NCBI GenBank assembly: GCA_015680685.1
Contig: MNCI01008638.1
Span: 6,439 to 70,438, forward strand
DNA length: 64,000 bases
From: Gnetum montanum
Lineage: Eukaryota; Streptophyta; Gnetopsida; Gnetales; Gnetaceae
Direction of reading: 5' to 3'
Shown: positions 32,984 through 44,696 of the stretch, piece after piece
Layout: each line of letters begins with the position of its first letter
Position numbering within the stretch: position 1 is the first letter of the stretch
Notes under the pieces: model-generated
Seen by the model: only the letters and a program-made list of their open reading frames with translations
The model's database searches: none
What the model was told of the DNA's origin: nothing
Translations under genes and position numbers: made by a program

Positions 32984-35900
32984 TGTTGGCACATTTTGGC
33001 CATTTCATGGAATAGGTTTGTATGATAAAATTGATTAAAAGTTTTTTCAGTTTTTAGTACTCTCTTATTCATAGTTGGAAAAGTGGCAAGAATTCCACAA
33101 ACTATTAACTATGTTTTCTCACTAAATTCGTAAGGGAGCTTTTAAAGATCCATTGCAAAGCAATTTTAGATGCTGAAAGATTGGAGGAAAGGCTATAAAA
33201 TATCAAGAAAATGCATATAGAATGCTTTACTTTGTCAAAATAAAAAAAAATTCAGTTTGTAGATAAAGAGAAATAGCATCTAAATTTAAAGGAGAAAGAA
33301 ATAAAGAATCCAAGTAACTGCAATTGATAGTAAACTGGTCATTGGAAATTTCAGTAGTCTTTATGAAGCTATCTGTTCATGTGCCCTGTATATGAAGTGC
33401 AGAACAAAAAAAAGAAGAGAGAAAAAGAATAAGTGTTGGAATGTAGTTAGCAATATATATAAGAATTGAGAATTGGACGTCACAGTAATGTTTATTGACA
33501 GCAAAAGTAGAGACACTGGAAAAAGGTAATTTGTCGAACACTTTGTATATACTCTGCATTTGAATCAGCAATGAAAATCGGAAAAACAAGAATAGATTAT
33601 GAGCAATGGTTTTAGAAGAAAAACAGCAAGACAAGCATCAAGAATATATCAAAATCTTGCCAATATTAGCACCCAAATCATACAACAGCTGTCCTGATTC
33701 AAAAATTGAATAAAATGAATTTAGGAAGAAAAACACAGGAAGCCCTAGGTAAATCTAGGGCAAATATTTCAGGTAGTTAGAACCTTAAATAAAAATTATC
33801 ATTTGCTCCTGGAACCTGCAACTCCTGGAATCTAAAAAAGAAAAAGAAGATCTCCTTCAATAATCTGCAGTATATAGAGAGTGGAGTCTTCACATAAAAG
33901 GGAAAAAACGCAATAAGGTCTCTAGCTCATATTTGACAGAGCACCAAGGCATGGTAGAGAAATAAACTCCAAGAAAAATGTAGTGCGTAACCATAGCTAA
34001 TGGAAATCTTAAATCATGGTAGACATGGATATCCTACCAAGAATCTAGTCCCAGAAATTCAGTGAACACAGAGCACACATGGAAGTCTTACCGGGAACGA
34101 TGGTTGTAATCATTTCCATTGCACCTTTGGCTCCGCTGGTGTAGGGCACGTACAGTTCATGCAGAAATTACCGGGATGCTCAGCAGAGTTTCAAACCTTC
34201 TAACACTGAATAACTATCACTAAAAATAGACCTTCGGTGTATCTAGATGACACCAGTGACTCGGCAAGGATGAATTTGCAGTTGTTCTAGTAACAATACC
34301 ACACTAGAAAATGGCAGAATTCTTCATTTCTTTGCTGCAAGTCAGAAGCTTGATGATTAACAGCTGTATATTTCCTATTAATTTGAAATATTTGCATAGG
34401 AGGGATTTGGCATTACTCATTATCCCAGTTTCAGTTCAAACATTACTCTTGATGAAACAAGCTCACACAATAATTCATGAAAAATACATTGCAGACATCT
34501 TGACTATGGTTTTATTATTCCAAAAAGCTGAATATCCTCATGATCTAGAGAATTTGCACATAAATTTGGAGTGACATAAGAAAAATAATAATATAGATAA
34601 ATGGGTACTAGTTTGGATAAGTTACTATGGTTGTTTGGGGCCATAAAATTGAAATATGAATATAATTATGGCCATACCATAATGAGACATGTAGAAACAA
34701 AACATGAGTCCTCCATGCCTCCCTAGTCTATCATGATGGTTGCAACTACAAGATATTCATCACCTATAAACATTAACCCTATGGTGAATATAACCACTAG
34801 ATACTTGGCTTCATTTTAAATTTCCTATAAATGTTGTAATTTCATAACAATTGTAACCTCTTAATTGAAATGGTGGTTATAACCACTACAAAGGCCACTT
34901 GTCAACTACAACTTTTTTATCTCCACGATGACCACTTGGCAACTGAATGGACCACTTCGCAACTAAATGGGACACTTGTCAACTGCAGATTTTTTATCTC
35001 TATGGTGGTTATAACCACCCATAATGTTTTTAACTTACCTCACCTTCTCATGATGATTGTAGCTACCTTGAGGTTACTATAAAAGGGCTTCAAGGATAGG
35101 AAGGAAAAGGGGATCTCTGAGGGGGGTCTCACTCTAGGTCTTGGAGGCTGGGGGGAAGAGCATTTGTAAAGAAAACATTGTGAAAGATTGCTTGTAAGAT
35201 AACTTGTTAAAGACAACATTTCAGCCTCTTTGTCATAGACTTATGAGTTATGTTTTTTTTTTTTTTCTGTTTAAATTGTTTAGCTAGTGGTTTAGATAGT
35301 ATCATGCTTGGCAAGTAATTTTGGGATTTTTAGATTGCTCTTATTGTTCTTGTTGCATGATAGAAAATTTCTATTAAAATTTTTCCATAAAAGAGCTTGT
35401 GTTCGAAAGCCTTAAGAGCATTTTAGTAGTGAATTTTATTATTATGCAATGTATAAGAACCACTATTGAGATTGTTGTAAGAGAGCCTCTACATGTATTC
35501 AAGTCGTTGAACGATTCAATAGTCAAGAGGATTCAGAAAATATTTAGTATTTTGATAGAACTAGAATAGCTTCTTTTATCTTTAAATTGAATCTTCGTGG
35601 TATTTCAATCATAAATTGTCAAGTCTTTTGAAGGTTCTATTGAATGCAATTGTTGACATCCATTATCTAGCCAAAATAGAGTCTAGTACATCATAGTTTA
35701 TGTAGCAATTTTTTTATTTTATTTTTTCTGGGTAGCATAGTAGGATTATCTTGAAGAAATTGCTTATTTGAGCCTTGGAAGTTTGAACAATTCGCAATTA
35801 TTGAATTTGGGATAGCTTTATTGCAAAGTGTTTACTCATATCATTTTACCTTTTTTAAACATTTGAGATCTTTACACAAATCTGCTTTCTTTTTCTCTTC

Positions 35901-36312
35901 TTTCTATTTCTATTGAATCTCGTTCTATTTCTAATTTTCTTGTGGAACTATCTCTTTCTCTGGGAAAAATTAGAAGTAGATTCACAGAGTTATTCTCAAA
36001 TGTTTTTGCAAAACTTTATTTGTTACAAATAGGTATTATAAGGACCACATAGACTAGGCAATTGAACAAAATAGGAACTCTCAACAACTCACAATACTTT
36101 GCAAAGTTGGTTGAATCTCTTTAAGATAATTCATTTACAATTTTACACACAAACCAACCATTTCATTTTTCATGACAGCACACACACATACTCACATTAA
36201 CTACTAAGTCTATTTGTAGGTATCTGGTCCTTGGTGTTACTAGAGACTAGCAAGCACCTAAATCCTATTCGAGGACACTCATTGGCGATCACGTCCCAAA
36301 CAGTCGCCAACA
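32984..36312 (+). mobile_element. Solo LTR, about 3.3 kb, inserted in copy B integrase
   Basis: The sequence starts TGTTGGC and ends GCCAACA and is flanked by a perfect ATTAG duplication (32979-32983, 36313-36317). Removing it rejoins the integrase reading of copy B. No internal direct repeat, coding domain, primer site or polypurine tract is seen, so a solo LTR fits best. A TATA box ACTATAAAAGGG near 35076-35087 implies plus-strand orientation, with a U3 of about 2.1 kb. Imperfect repeats of a CCACTTG(T/G)CAACT motif occur just upstream at 34895-34990. The length is unusually large. A degraded non-LTR insert is a less likely alternative. Confidence 0.65.
35070..35090 (+). promoter_or_regulatory. 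TATA box of the solo LTR
   Basis: GGTTACTATAAAAGGGCTTC; a good plant TATA box followed by purine-rich leader sequence. Confidence 0.55.
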
Positions 36313-36317
36313 ATTAG

Positions 36318-37100
36318 AAGATATGGTAATTTCCCGTACATTGACTCATAGGGAGAGTAGCCTATAAGGACATTTCATGTCGAGTGATAGGCCCAAAAGG
36401 AATCATTGAGTTTTGTGCTCTCTCCTATATTTGCTTATTGTTCTCATTAAGATTTTTGAGATCTTCCTATTAGTAACCTTAGCTTGACCATTGGCTTGGG
36501 GATGATAAGGTGTTTTCAATTTATGTTCAGCCTCCAAGCATTGCATGAGCTTGAAAAATGTAGCACCTATAATATTAGTACCATTGTTAGAAATCAATGC
36601 ATGTGGCACCCCAAAACTATTTACACTATGTTGTTATACAAACTGTGTAGTAATGGAAGGTGTACAATCAATGATGATTGCTGCTTTTGCTCATTTTGTA
36701 CAATAGTTAAAAATGACTATTATGTACACCTTTCCATATGACATATATGTCATGGGACCCATGAAGTCTATGCCCTAGATATTAAAGGATTATAGTTGAG
36801 GCCCCTTCATTTGAGCGGTCATCCCACCTTCTCATTAACAACATTTACAAGAGTAGATAAATTGGTGGGTGTCCCTAAAGAGTGTTGGACAATAATACCT
36901 TTCCATCATAATCTTAATGGTTGTGCATCTTCTTGCATAGTAGCCCCACAAGGACCCTCATGAGCATCTTAAAAAAATGTGCAATTGATTAGCATCAGGA
37001 ACACACCAACGAACTAGGCCATTAGCACACATCTTGTAAAGGTGTCCATTAATCTCTATGAAGAATTTGGCCTAATGAAGAAACTATTGTTTATTTCAGT
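36318..37100 (-). pseudogene. Copy B integrase, zinc-binding and core part
   Basis: The minus-strand frame 36609-36403 reads PHALISNNGTNIIGATFFKL, the integrase core strand with D-N-G-T (here N-N-G-T, first Asp lost). It is followed by KTPYHPQANGQAKVTNR, matching Y-H-P-Q-x-N-G-Q-x-E-x-x-N with Lys in place of the catalytic Glu. The zinc-binding part lies near 36830-36900. It is collinear with copy A integrase. Confidence 0.75.
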
Positions 37101-37660
37101 GATCTAAGCCTTATGACATCTCCTAAGTGAGAAGCTAAGTGAGGATGCGATCATACCATTTTGGTTTAGCAAGCACATATTCATGTATTACATAGCAAAG
37201 AGGAGTTCATTAGGAAATTGATTAGAGAGTGGGATCTTGTCCTCTTTGTTTTCCCATTGTAATCGATACAAGTGATCAATGATCACATTCTTAGTTTCTT
37301 TTCAATCTACCACTATAAGATCAAACTCCTACAAGATCACCAGCCCTAGTATGACATAGGGGCTCACTATTGACTTGTTCATTAGGAAGTGAATGGCACT
37401 ATGGTTAGTGTGCACAAACACCTATATCTAAGCACACATAGTATCTAAACTTTTTCAAGGCATACATCACCATCATCAACTCTTTTTCTATTGTGGTGTA
37501 GCTAATATGTGTAGCCATAATGCTTTGTCTTATGTCGTGGATGTAGTATGGACATTTTTGATCATCCAATTATGTAAGCACAGGCCCCAAGGCATAGTTT
37601 GATGCATCTATCATGATGTGACATGGATGAAACCAATCAAGTGCTTATAGAATTGGAGTT
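37101..37660 (-). pseudogene. Copy B RNase H
   Basis: Collinear with the clear RNase H frame of copy A (43397-42897) and with D (62980-62431). Stops break the reading. Copy A reads HTDHSAIRFLMNKP, and the same block is recognisable here near 37420-37370. Confidence 0.65.
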
Positions 37661-38858
37661 TCTATAAGCATCTATGTGAGTTACTAGGATGCCTTTTTGC
37701 ATTCCTTGATCCATATGAATAATGCATCTTTCTTTGTAAGCTTGACCAATGGTTTAGTGATCTTTAATAAATTCACTATGAATCATCGATAGTAGATAGT
37801 GTGTCCAAGGAATGATCATACATATTTAATAGTTTTTGTTTAGTGGGTTATTCCTTGGATGACCCTAATCTTTTCAAGGTCCATCTCAATCCTTGCTTGA
37901 GAAATTCTATGCCCCAACACAATGTCCTCCTAGACCATAAGATGGATCTTTTGCCAATTAAGCTAAAGATTAGCTTCAACACACCTTTTCAACACCTACT
38001 CAAGTTGGTCTAGGGCTTGCTCAAATGTAGCATCATAGGTAGAGAATTCATCCATGAAGACTTCCATCTTGCTACCAATATGCTGCTAAAAAATGCTAAG
38101 AACAAGGTGTTAAAAGGTTATAGGGGCATTGCATAGACCAAATAACATATTTCAATATGTAAATGTCCCTAAGGGGCTTGTGAATGTAGTTTTGGCTTGA
38201 TCCTCCAACAAAATCTAAATCTGGTTATAGCCACCATAACCATCTAGGAAGTTATAATAGCAATGCCTAGAGATGGTTTCCAACACCTTGTCCACAAATG
38301 GCAATGGAAAATGATCTTTGTAGGTCTCCATTTTCAATAGTCTAAAATCAATACACACCTCCACCTGCCACCTTTCTTTGTCACAATCATAAATGGGCTA
38401 ACCCACTTTCTATTCGAAATTAGATAGATGAACTATACCTTGAGGAATTGTTTAATTTTCTCTTTGACAATCTACTTCAATTTGGGGTTCAGCTGCCACT
38501 GTAGCTACCTCTTTGGATTGATGGAAGGATCAGTATAGATGCAATGCTAGAATATCATAGAATCAATCCCAATGAGTTGAAGATATGACCAAGAAAAGGT
38601 TGTTGGCCATTTATTAAACACATTCAATAGCATATTTTTCTACTTAGATGCAAGATTGGCATTGATTATCACTAGCTTACCATTTTTCAAGAATGCATAC
38701 TCCATGCCAATAGGTAGAGTTTTCAACTTTAAGGGCTCTTATTTAAAACTTTCATGGATTTCCAACTCTTCCCAATAAGTGTCATTAGGTTCATCATTAG
38801 AGAGTTAGTGATAAACTTGCCCTAGCTTATCCATGACCTTAACATAGGAATATGTTAG
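37661..38858 (-). pseudogene. Copy B reverse transcriptase, catalytic motif FMDE
   Basis: Collinear with copy A RT. The catalytic motif reads MEVFMDEFSTY near 38050-38075 where the Athila group has F-M-D-D-F-S: the second Asp is Glu. Stops and frameshifts are common. It is cut upstream at 38863, where copy A inserted (duplication GCTCT, 38859-38863). Confidence 0.7.
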
Positions 38859-38863
38859 GCTCT

Positions 38864-39846
38864 TGATGAGTGGCAAGATACCCCTACACTCAACCATACG
38901 AATACAAGTGTAGCATGCACGATCTGGTCGAACTCCATAGACTAAATACCTACACGCCCCATGGAACACTTAGGGTTAATTATTCATTGTCTTTCCAGAC
39001 TTACTTGTAGTTGTCATGGTGTATGGTTAAGTAAGTCCAAGGTATATGATTTTTATAGTCATTTATGTTTTTCTCCTATGCTATCGAGGTGAAGGGTTGA
39101 GAAACTAACTAACTCTAACTAATGACTAAGTCTAAATTACTTAGCGTCAGCATCTGTTCCCACTTACCATACACACCTTGAACCAATGCAACCATGGCTA
39201 CCAAACTCTAATCATTGCTGAGATCACCATGCATAATGCACGTGCTCGAAGTGGTCGTACTGAGGCACTTAACTAGGAGGAAAGGGTTGAGAGAATCTAA
39301 TCTAGCCTAAGTGCGATGAGTGGCTGATTCCTTGACTAACCACACACATCTTGGTGCATAACTACCACTGGGATTACCAAGTGCAGATCTTGAATATGCC
39401 ACTGGGTTACCAAGTAGTCACACTAGATGCTTGTAATCAAGTCATACTTATTCCGTGTTACTAGGAAAATAATAAATAACATTAAATAAAATCCTATTCC
39501 ATGCACTGCAAGGTTTATCCAAGAAGTTCATCTTTAGTACCATACACAACTTGTGTTTAGGTACAATGTTTCTCGAATAAATATTCGTTCACTTTAGGAC
39601 TCCTACTGTGGACACATGGAAAATATTCTATCTCTGGAGTGATCAATCTGCCATAGTTTCCCTACTTCTAGCCCAGGATGATGAAACAAGGAAGAGCTGC
39701 CTCTTATTTATAGACTTGGCAGTGAACCGCGATATCGCATACATGATATCGCAGGGGAAGATGTAATATCGTGTATGCGATATCGTGGAGGATGCGATAT
39801 CACGTCAGACACAATATCACAGCCCATGCGATATCACGTCCCATCA
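38864..39846 (-). repeat. 3' LTR of copy A
   Basis: 983 bp, paired with 47914-48881. On the minus strand a TATA box (TCTATAAATAAGAGGCAGC) lies near 39693-39712. Upstream, at 39727-39840, is an array built on the palindrome GCGATATCGC and variants. Transitions separate it from the 5' LTR. Confidence 0.92.
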
Positions 39847-39858
39847 TACCCCCATGAC
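39847..39858 (-). promoter_or_regulatory. Polypurine tract of copy A
   Basis: The minus strand reads TCATGGGGGTA immediately before the 3' LTR start. Copy D has the equivalent CATGGGAATA at 56001-56010. Confidence 0.75.
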
Positions 39859-40028
39859 TAAATGAAAACTCATCCTCGAGTTCCTTACAATAATATCGAG
39901 AAGGTATGGGATTATTGAGGGGAATGGAACTAATGGGATGACATGTGAATGGATCATCATTACAAGACTTGATAGAACTGGTGTTCATGACAACAAGGGT
40001 GAATGCCTTTTTACAATGACATCAAGCC

Positions 40029-40208
40029 TTAGTTGGTAGTTGAGAAAGAGAGAGAGAAAGAAGTGTTGTTGCTGCCAATGCTAAGATTGCACCTTCCGTT
40101 ATCCATCGGTAAGCGCACCATCGATCTTGCTCCTTGCATAGATGCTTCCAGCGCTGCTCCATTCCATGTGTTCCTTCCAGATCCAGTCCGTTGTTGCATG
40201 ATTTCCAT
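40029..40208 (-). CDS. Short ORF at the third-ORF position of copy A
   Basis: An ATG (40208-40206) directly follows CAG on the minus strand, as in B and D, and opens 59 codons (MEIMQQRTGSGRNTWNG…) before a stop. The sequence does not resemble the long third ORF of B and D, and the 3-kb region they carry is missing here. A donor-like GGAG|GTTCGC lies 230 nt upstream, aligned with the GTAAGC donor of D. It may be a remnant left by an internal deletion, or a different ORF acquired at the same splice acceptor. No family is recognised and expression is unproven. Confidence 0.35.
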   Translation of the reverse strand: MEIMQQRTGSGRNTWNGAALEASMQGARSMVRLPMDNGRCNLSIGSNNTSFSLSFSTTN

Positions 40209-40961
40209 CTGCACATGCAACGTAATCTTATATTAGCAAGGGTAAATGAATTTCAATGTAGTTAATACCTTGCTTTGATGTAAGTTCATTGGCTAGGTTG
40301 TGGTATGGATGATATGGATCAAGAGATATATTAATGGTGACTACCAAAGGTGTAGGGGTTAGGAAGAAAATCAAAAAATTCGAGGCTAGCAGAAAATCAA
40401 AAAAATCAGGCCTCGTACGCCCATGACTAATCGCGAACCTCCGATAGCGTTAGAATGGAGAAAGGAAAGAAGTAAGAAAGATAGATAAAAAGGGACAACT
40501 ATGGCATCAATGAAATGGATGTCAAGATGGAAATGAACAAAAATAAAATTAATTGCAAAAATTTTAAGGGAAAGAATTTAACTGGTGCACCAAAGAGGAA
40601 TGTCAGTGGGTCCTCCCCAAAGTAGGCTCATGCCTTGAATTCCCTGACAAACCCACATTCAAAGAGTCCATAGGCTCTAGGAATGTCATTTGGAACAAGA
40701 GCTAAATTCTCAACCACAAGAATTTACCAAAAATAAAATAATTCATTAAACCAAAATATACACTAATGATACAACTGGCAATGAGGTGAAGAATGGAGAG
40801 AGGGATGGAGAGAAGAGAATGGAATAGAATCCCAAGAACAAGGTGGTGTACAGCCCCTTGTGTGTTTTATGATTAATGTAACTTGGCAAATCTCATTCCA
40901 AATTCAACCTCAAACCAACCACATCCAGTGACTTCACATCAATGCATTCGGCCAATCCATA

Positions 40962-41199
40962 NNNNNNNNNNNNNNNNNNNNNNNNNNNNNNNNNNNNNNN
41001 NNNNNNNNNNNNNNNNNNNNNNNNNNNNNNNNNNNNNNNNNNNNNNNNNNNNNNNNNNNNNNNNNNNNNNNNNNNNNNNNNNNNNNNNNNNNNNNNNNNN
41101 NNNNNNNNNNNNNNNNNNNNNNNNNNNNNNNNNNNNNNNNNNNNNNNNNNNNNNNNNNNNNNNNNNNNNNNNNNNNNNNNNNNNNNNNNNNNNNNNNNN
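40962..41199. other. Assembly gap, 238 N
   Basis: Run of N. Open frames that span it are artefacts of reading N as unknown residues. Confidence 0.99.
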
Positions 41200-41401
41200 C
41201 TATACATTTCCAAGCCAAGAGAGACCATAGAACTTGTGGATGGATGGATGGAGTGAACTCATTGCCTACCATATCAAAAGAAACATACCTTAGTATCAAC
41301 ATCATGACTTAAAGGTAAAAACCAAACATTAGTAATCAATATGAAAACTGTTCAGACCATCATTCCGAACACTTATTGGGTGACAAACTTAAAAGGTGGA
41401 T

Positions 41402-41418
41402 CACACACACACACACAA
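41402..41418. repeat. (CA)n microsatellite
   Basis: CACACACACACACACAA in the 3' non-coding region of copy A. Confidence 0.85.
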
Positions 41419-41459
41419 TGGAAAAGTATAACAATGTTGCAAACCAAAAATAAGAAAAG

Positions 41460-41580
41460 TTAAAGAAATTTGTAAAACAAAAACGTGTAAGAAAAAAACT
41501 TGTAAAACAAAAACTTGTAAAACATAAACGTGTAAAACAAAAACTTGTTAAACAAAAACATTGTAAAACAAAAACTTAAA
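41460..41580 (-). repeat. A-rich minisatellite, unit near TTGTAAAACAAAAAC
   Basis: About eight copies of a 14-16-bp unit. Diverged versions occur at the same place in B (32370-32470) and D (61010-61110), just downstream of the integrase stop. Confidence 0.75.
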
Positions 41581-41727
41581 AGGACTCAGGGCCCCATATG
41601 GTTAGCATAGGTGGCCATCTCCCCCATGACTGTACTGCAATGAAGAGATCTGAAATAGAGAGTGAGGTTGTCCGCTAGTGGAGGTGTAACTTGTACTGGT
41701 TGTTGCAAGTTCACGGAAAGGTTTTGT

Positions 41728-42900
41728 TTATTGTACATTAACTAATAATCTTTTATTTGAGCTGTCAAGCTTGTATATCATCATGGCTCCATAGGGGAAG
41801 GTTTTATGAATAATATAGGGTCCTTCCCACAATGTTTGGAATTTCGTACGTTGAGGTACATGCATGGGATTCCAGTAAAGAACCTTGTCTCCTGGTTGGT
41901 ACCTAAACCTTTGGATCCTTAAGTCATGACATTGTTTGCTGTGTGCCTTGTGCAACTCATTTAACAATAGTGTAACTAATCTATTCTTGTCTAGCACATT
42001 CAGAGTTGCCAACTGTTGTTTTTGTGCTAGGTCGAGGTCTAGGTGAAGGTCACAAGCCATGGATAGTGTACAAAGCTCATTTTGTATGGGAAGCTTGGGT
42101 AGTTTCCTGTACACTAACTCATAGGGAGAATAGCTAGTAGGAAGCTTACAAGCGGAGCAATATGCCCAGAGAGCGTCGTTCAATTTTGTGCTCCAGTCTC
42201 GCCTAAATTTGCTAACTGTTCTCGTTAATATTCTAGTAATCTTCTAGTTAGTAACATCAGCTTGGCCATTAGCTTGGGGGTGATAAGGTGTGGTCAATTT
42301 ACCCCTACGCCTTGCATCAATTTCCTAGAGGTTACACTTGTAAAATGTGTTACATTATCAGAGATGAGTGCACGTGGCACACCAAACCTATTTACGATTT
42401 GTTGTTGTAAAAATTATGCAGTTGTAGATGATGTGCAATCTGTTACTATGGCTTCTTCAGCCCATTTGGTTAAGTATTCAACAGCAACGATGATATATGC
42501 TTTTTCGTTGACCATTGGTGTAATAGGCCCCATAAAATCTATTCCCAAGATATTGAAGGGTTCCAAAGGTTAAATCCATTATTATGGATCCCCGATTTAG
42601 GCATTCATTCCACCATCACATTGGCAGCATTCACAGGATTGGGTGAAATGATGGACATCCCGAAATAGTGTTGGCCAATAATATCCTGCAAGCAGGACCT
42701 TGGTGGCCATTCATCTCCTAGCATAGTGGCCCCCACAGGGGCCCTCGTGAGCATCCTGGAGAACCTTTAATTGATCCTTATCGGGCATGCACCATCGAAC
42801 CAAGCCATCAAGATAGAATTTATAGAGTTATCCCTGGATTTCCATGAAGTACTTGGTTTTGTGAAGAAACTGTTGTTTCTTTCTAAAGTCCAACCCCTAT
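41728..42900 (-). pseudogene. Copy A integrase
   Basis: The zinc-binding start is near 42700-42610 (HHFTQSCECC, an HHCC-type finger). The core follows at about 42520-42250, with RALISDNVTHF for the second Asp region. A 151-codon C-terminal frame (42183-41728) contains ALWAYCSACKLPTSYSPYEL, PGDKVLYWNP and LWEGPYIIHK. The A-W/R-T-x-x-K-T-x-x-x-x-S-P-x-x-L-V-Y and L-W-x-G-P-F/Y blocks are standard for Athila and related integrases. Stops split the core. Integrase would insert the cDNA with a 5-bp staggered cut, matching the GCTCT duplication. Confidence 0.85.
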
Positions 42901-43397
42901 GGTATTTTTTGGGAAATGAGGTAAGTAAGAATGCTACTATACCAATTTATTTTCATGGGTTGATCATTCACTACACAGGCAAACAGGGTTTTATCAAGAA
43001 AATGGTCAGATACAGCATATTCATCCTCTTTGTTGTCCCAACAAAACCGAGATAGGTGATCGGCAACTACATTCTCGGTGCCTTTGCAGTCTACTATTGT
43101 TAAATCGAACTCCTGAAGAATTACCAACCAACATATGATATGTGGGCTAACTGTTGGCTTGTTCATAAGGAACCTAATTGCACTATGATCTGTATGGATG
43201 TATACTTTGTAGCCCAATACATAGTGCCTACATTTGTCCAGTGCAAAAACTATAGCCATTAATTCTTTTTCCATAGTCATGTAGTTGAGTTGTGCACTGG
43301 TGATACTCTTACTAGTACAATAGATGTAATAAAGACATTTTTGTTCATCTAATTGTGTCAGTACAGCTCCTAAAGCATAATTAGATGTGTTGGTCAT
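42897..43397 (-). pseudogene. Copy A RNase H
   Basis: A 166-codon minus-strand frame reads TNTSNYALGAVLTQLDEQKC, then EKELMAIVFALDKCRHYVLG, HTDHSAIRFLMNKP, and ENVVADHLSRF. These match the A-S-x-x-A-x-G-A-V-L, E-K-E-x-x-A-V-V-F-A, T-D-H-x-A-L and N-x-V-A-D-x-L-S-R blocks of gypsy RNase H. The first Asp of the domain (D-A-S) is Asn here. It sits between RT and integrase as expected. Confidence 0.85.
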
Positions 43398-43399
43398 GA

Positions 43400-44690
43400 T
43401 ATGGAATGGCCTGGACTAGTCAAGAGCTTGTAGAATGGGAGTTTCCACAAGCCTCTATTTGAGAGTTTGGAATGCTCATTCACATCCCCTGGTCCATTCA
43501 AATGGTGCATCTTTTTTTGTTAATTCCACCAACAGCTTGGCAACTTTGAAGGAGTCCTCGATAAATCTCCTGTAGTAGCCAATGTGTCCAAGGAATGACC
43601 TAATGTCTTTGACAGTTTCTAGTTGTCGGGTAATTCCTTGGATGAATTTAATTTTTTCTAGATCTACATCAATTTCTTATTGTGAAATTTTATGCCCCAG
43701 TACGATGCCCTCTTGAACCATCAAATGGCTCTTCTGCCAATTGAGCTTTAGGTTGGTTTCAACACATCATTTCAATACTTGCTCTAACTGTTCAAGGGCT
43801 TGATCAAAGCTCATCCCATAAGTGGAGAAGTCATCCATGATGACTTCTACTCCATTACCTATTTGCTATTGAAATATGCTTAGAACTAATCGTTGGACTG
43901 TGGCAGGGGCATTGCATAAGCCAAAAGGCATTTTTTTTATCCAAACGTTCCCTAAGGACTGGTGAATGTTGTTTTGGCTTAGTCTTTTGGTGCGATTTGT
44001 ATTTGGTTGTACCCACTATACCCATCTAGAAAAATGTAATAGCGATGCCCTACTATAGTATCCAAGACTTGGTTAACAAATGGCAATGGGAAGTGATCTT
44101 TGAATGTGGCCATATTTAATAGCCTAAAGTCTATACATACCCTCTATTTACCTTTTTTTTAGTACGATTACAAGAGGACTAACCCACTCACTATCAGCAA
44201 TAGGGTAAATGAACCCAGCCTTGAGAAGCTACTCTATCTCCTCTTTCACTATTTGTTTTAACTTCGTGTTCAATCGCCTCTGGGGTTGCTTGCGAGGTTT
44301 CATGGAGGGGTCCATGTAAATCCTATGCTGGCATATCCTAGGATCTATTTTGGTTAGTTTGGGGTATGACCAGGCAAAGGCTGTTGACCACTTATTTATC
44401 ACCTTCAGCAAACTTTCTTTTTGCTTGGGTGTGAGCTTTTCGTTGATGATTACCGGTTTTCCATTTTTAAGAGTCATGTATTCCAAACCAGTGGCCAACG
44501 ATTTTAAATATAGGGGATCTTGTTTAAACTTCTCAAGAATCTCCAACTTTCCCCAATTAATTTTCTCGAAGTTAAGGGCTAGAAGTTAGCAATGGACTTG
44601 CTCTAAAACGTATGTGCTTTCAATGTAAGCACTAGTTATCCCCTCAGCTAGTTCCATGCAAGTTGTTGAGTTGCTCTCTTTATCAGCCAT
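43400..44690 (-). pseudogene. Copy A reverse transcriptase
   Basis: The 5' part (44546-44229) is open and contains AFAWSYPKLTKIDPRICQHR and a K-x-x-P-R-R-L-N block, the start of Athila-type RT. The catalytic core near 43860-43820 reads VEVIMDDFSTYG (family F-M-D-D-F-S-V-x-G), both Asp kept. Stops and a frameshift lie between these parts. The C-terminal part continues into RNase H. Confidence 0.85.
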
Positions 44691-44696
44691 CAGCCA

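Larger units (their letters stand above)
40209..41700 (-). other. Copy A 3' non-coding region
   Basis: Contains the predicted leader-intron remnant (40209-40438), the conserved CCTCCCCAAAGTAGGCTCATG block (40612-40680), the N gap, and an A-rich minisatellite at 41460-41580 just downstream of integrase. Confidence 0.6.

Noticed and set aside
36484-36741. 85-codon plus-strand frame
   Set aside because: Antisense to copy B integrase, which carries the recognisable blocks.
38871-39846. First guess of the copy A LTR edge at TGGCAAGATA
   Set aside because: Moving the edge to TGATGAGTGG (38864) gives a perfect GCTCT duplication and places the primer site directly beside the 5' LTR.
40883-41305. 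Several 100-123-codon frames on both strands
   Set aside because: They span the 238-bp N run and consist mostly of unknown residues.
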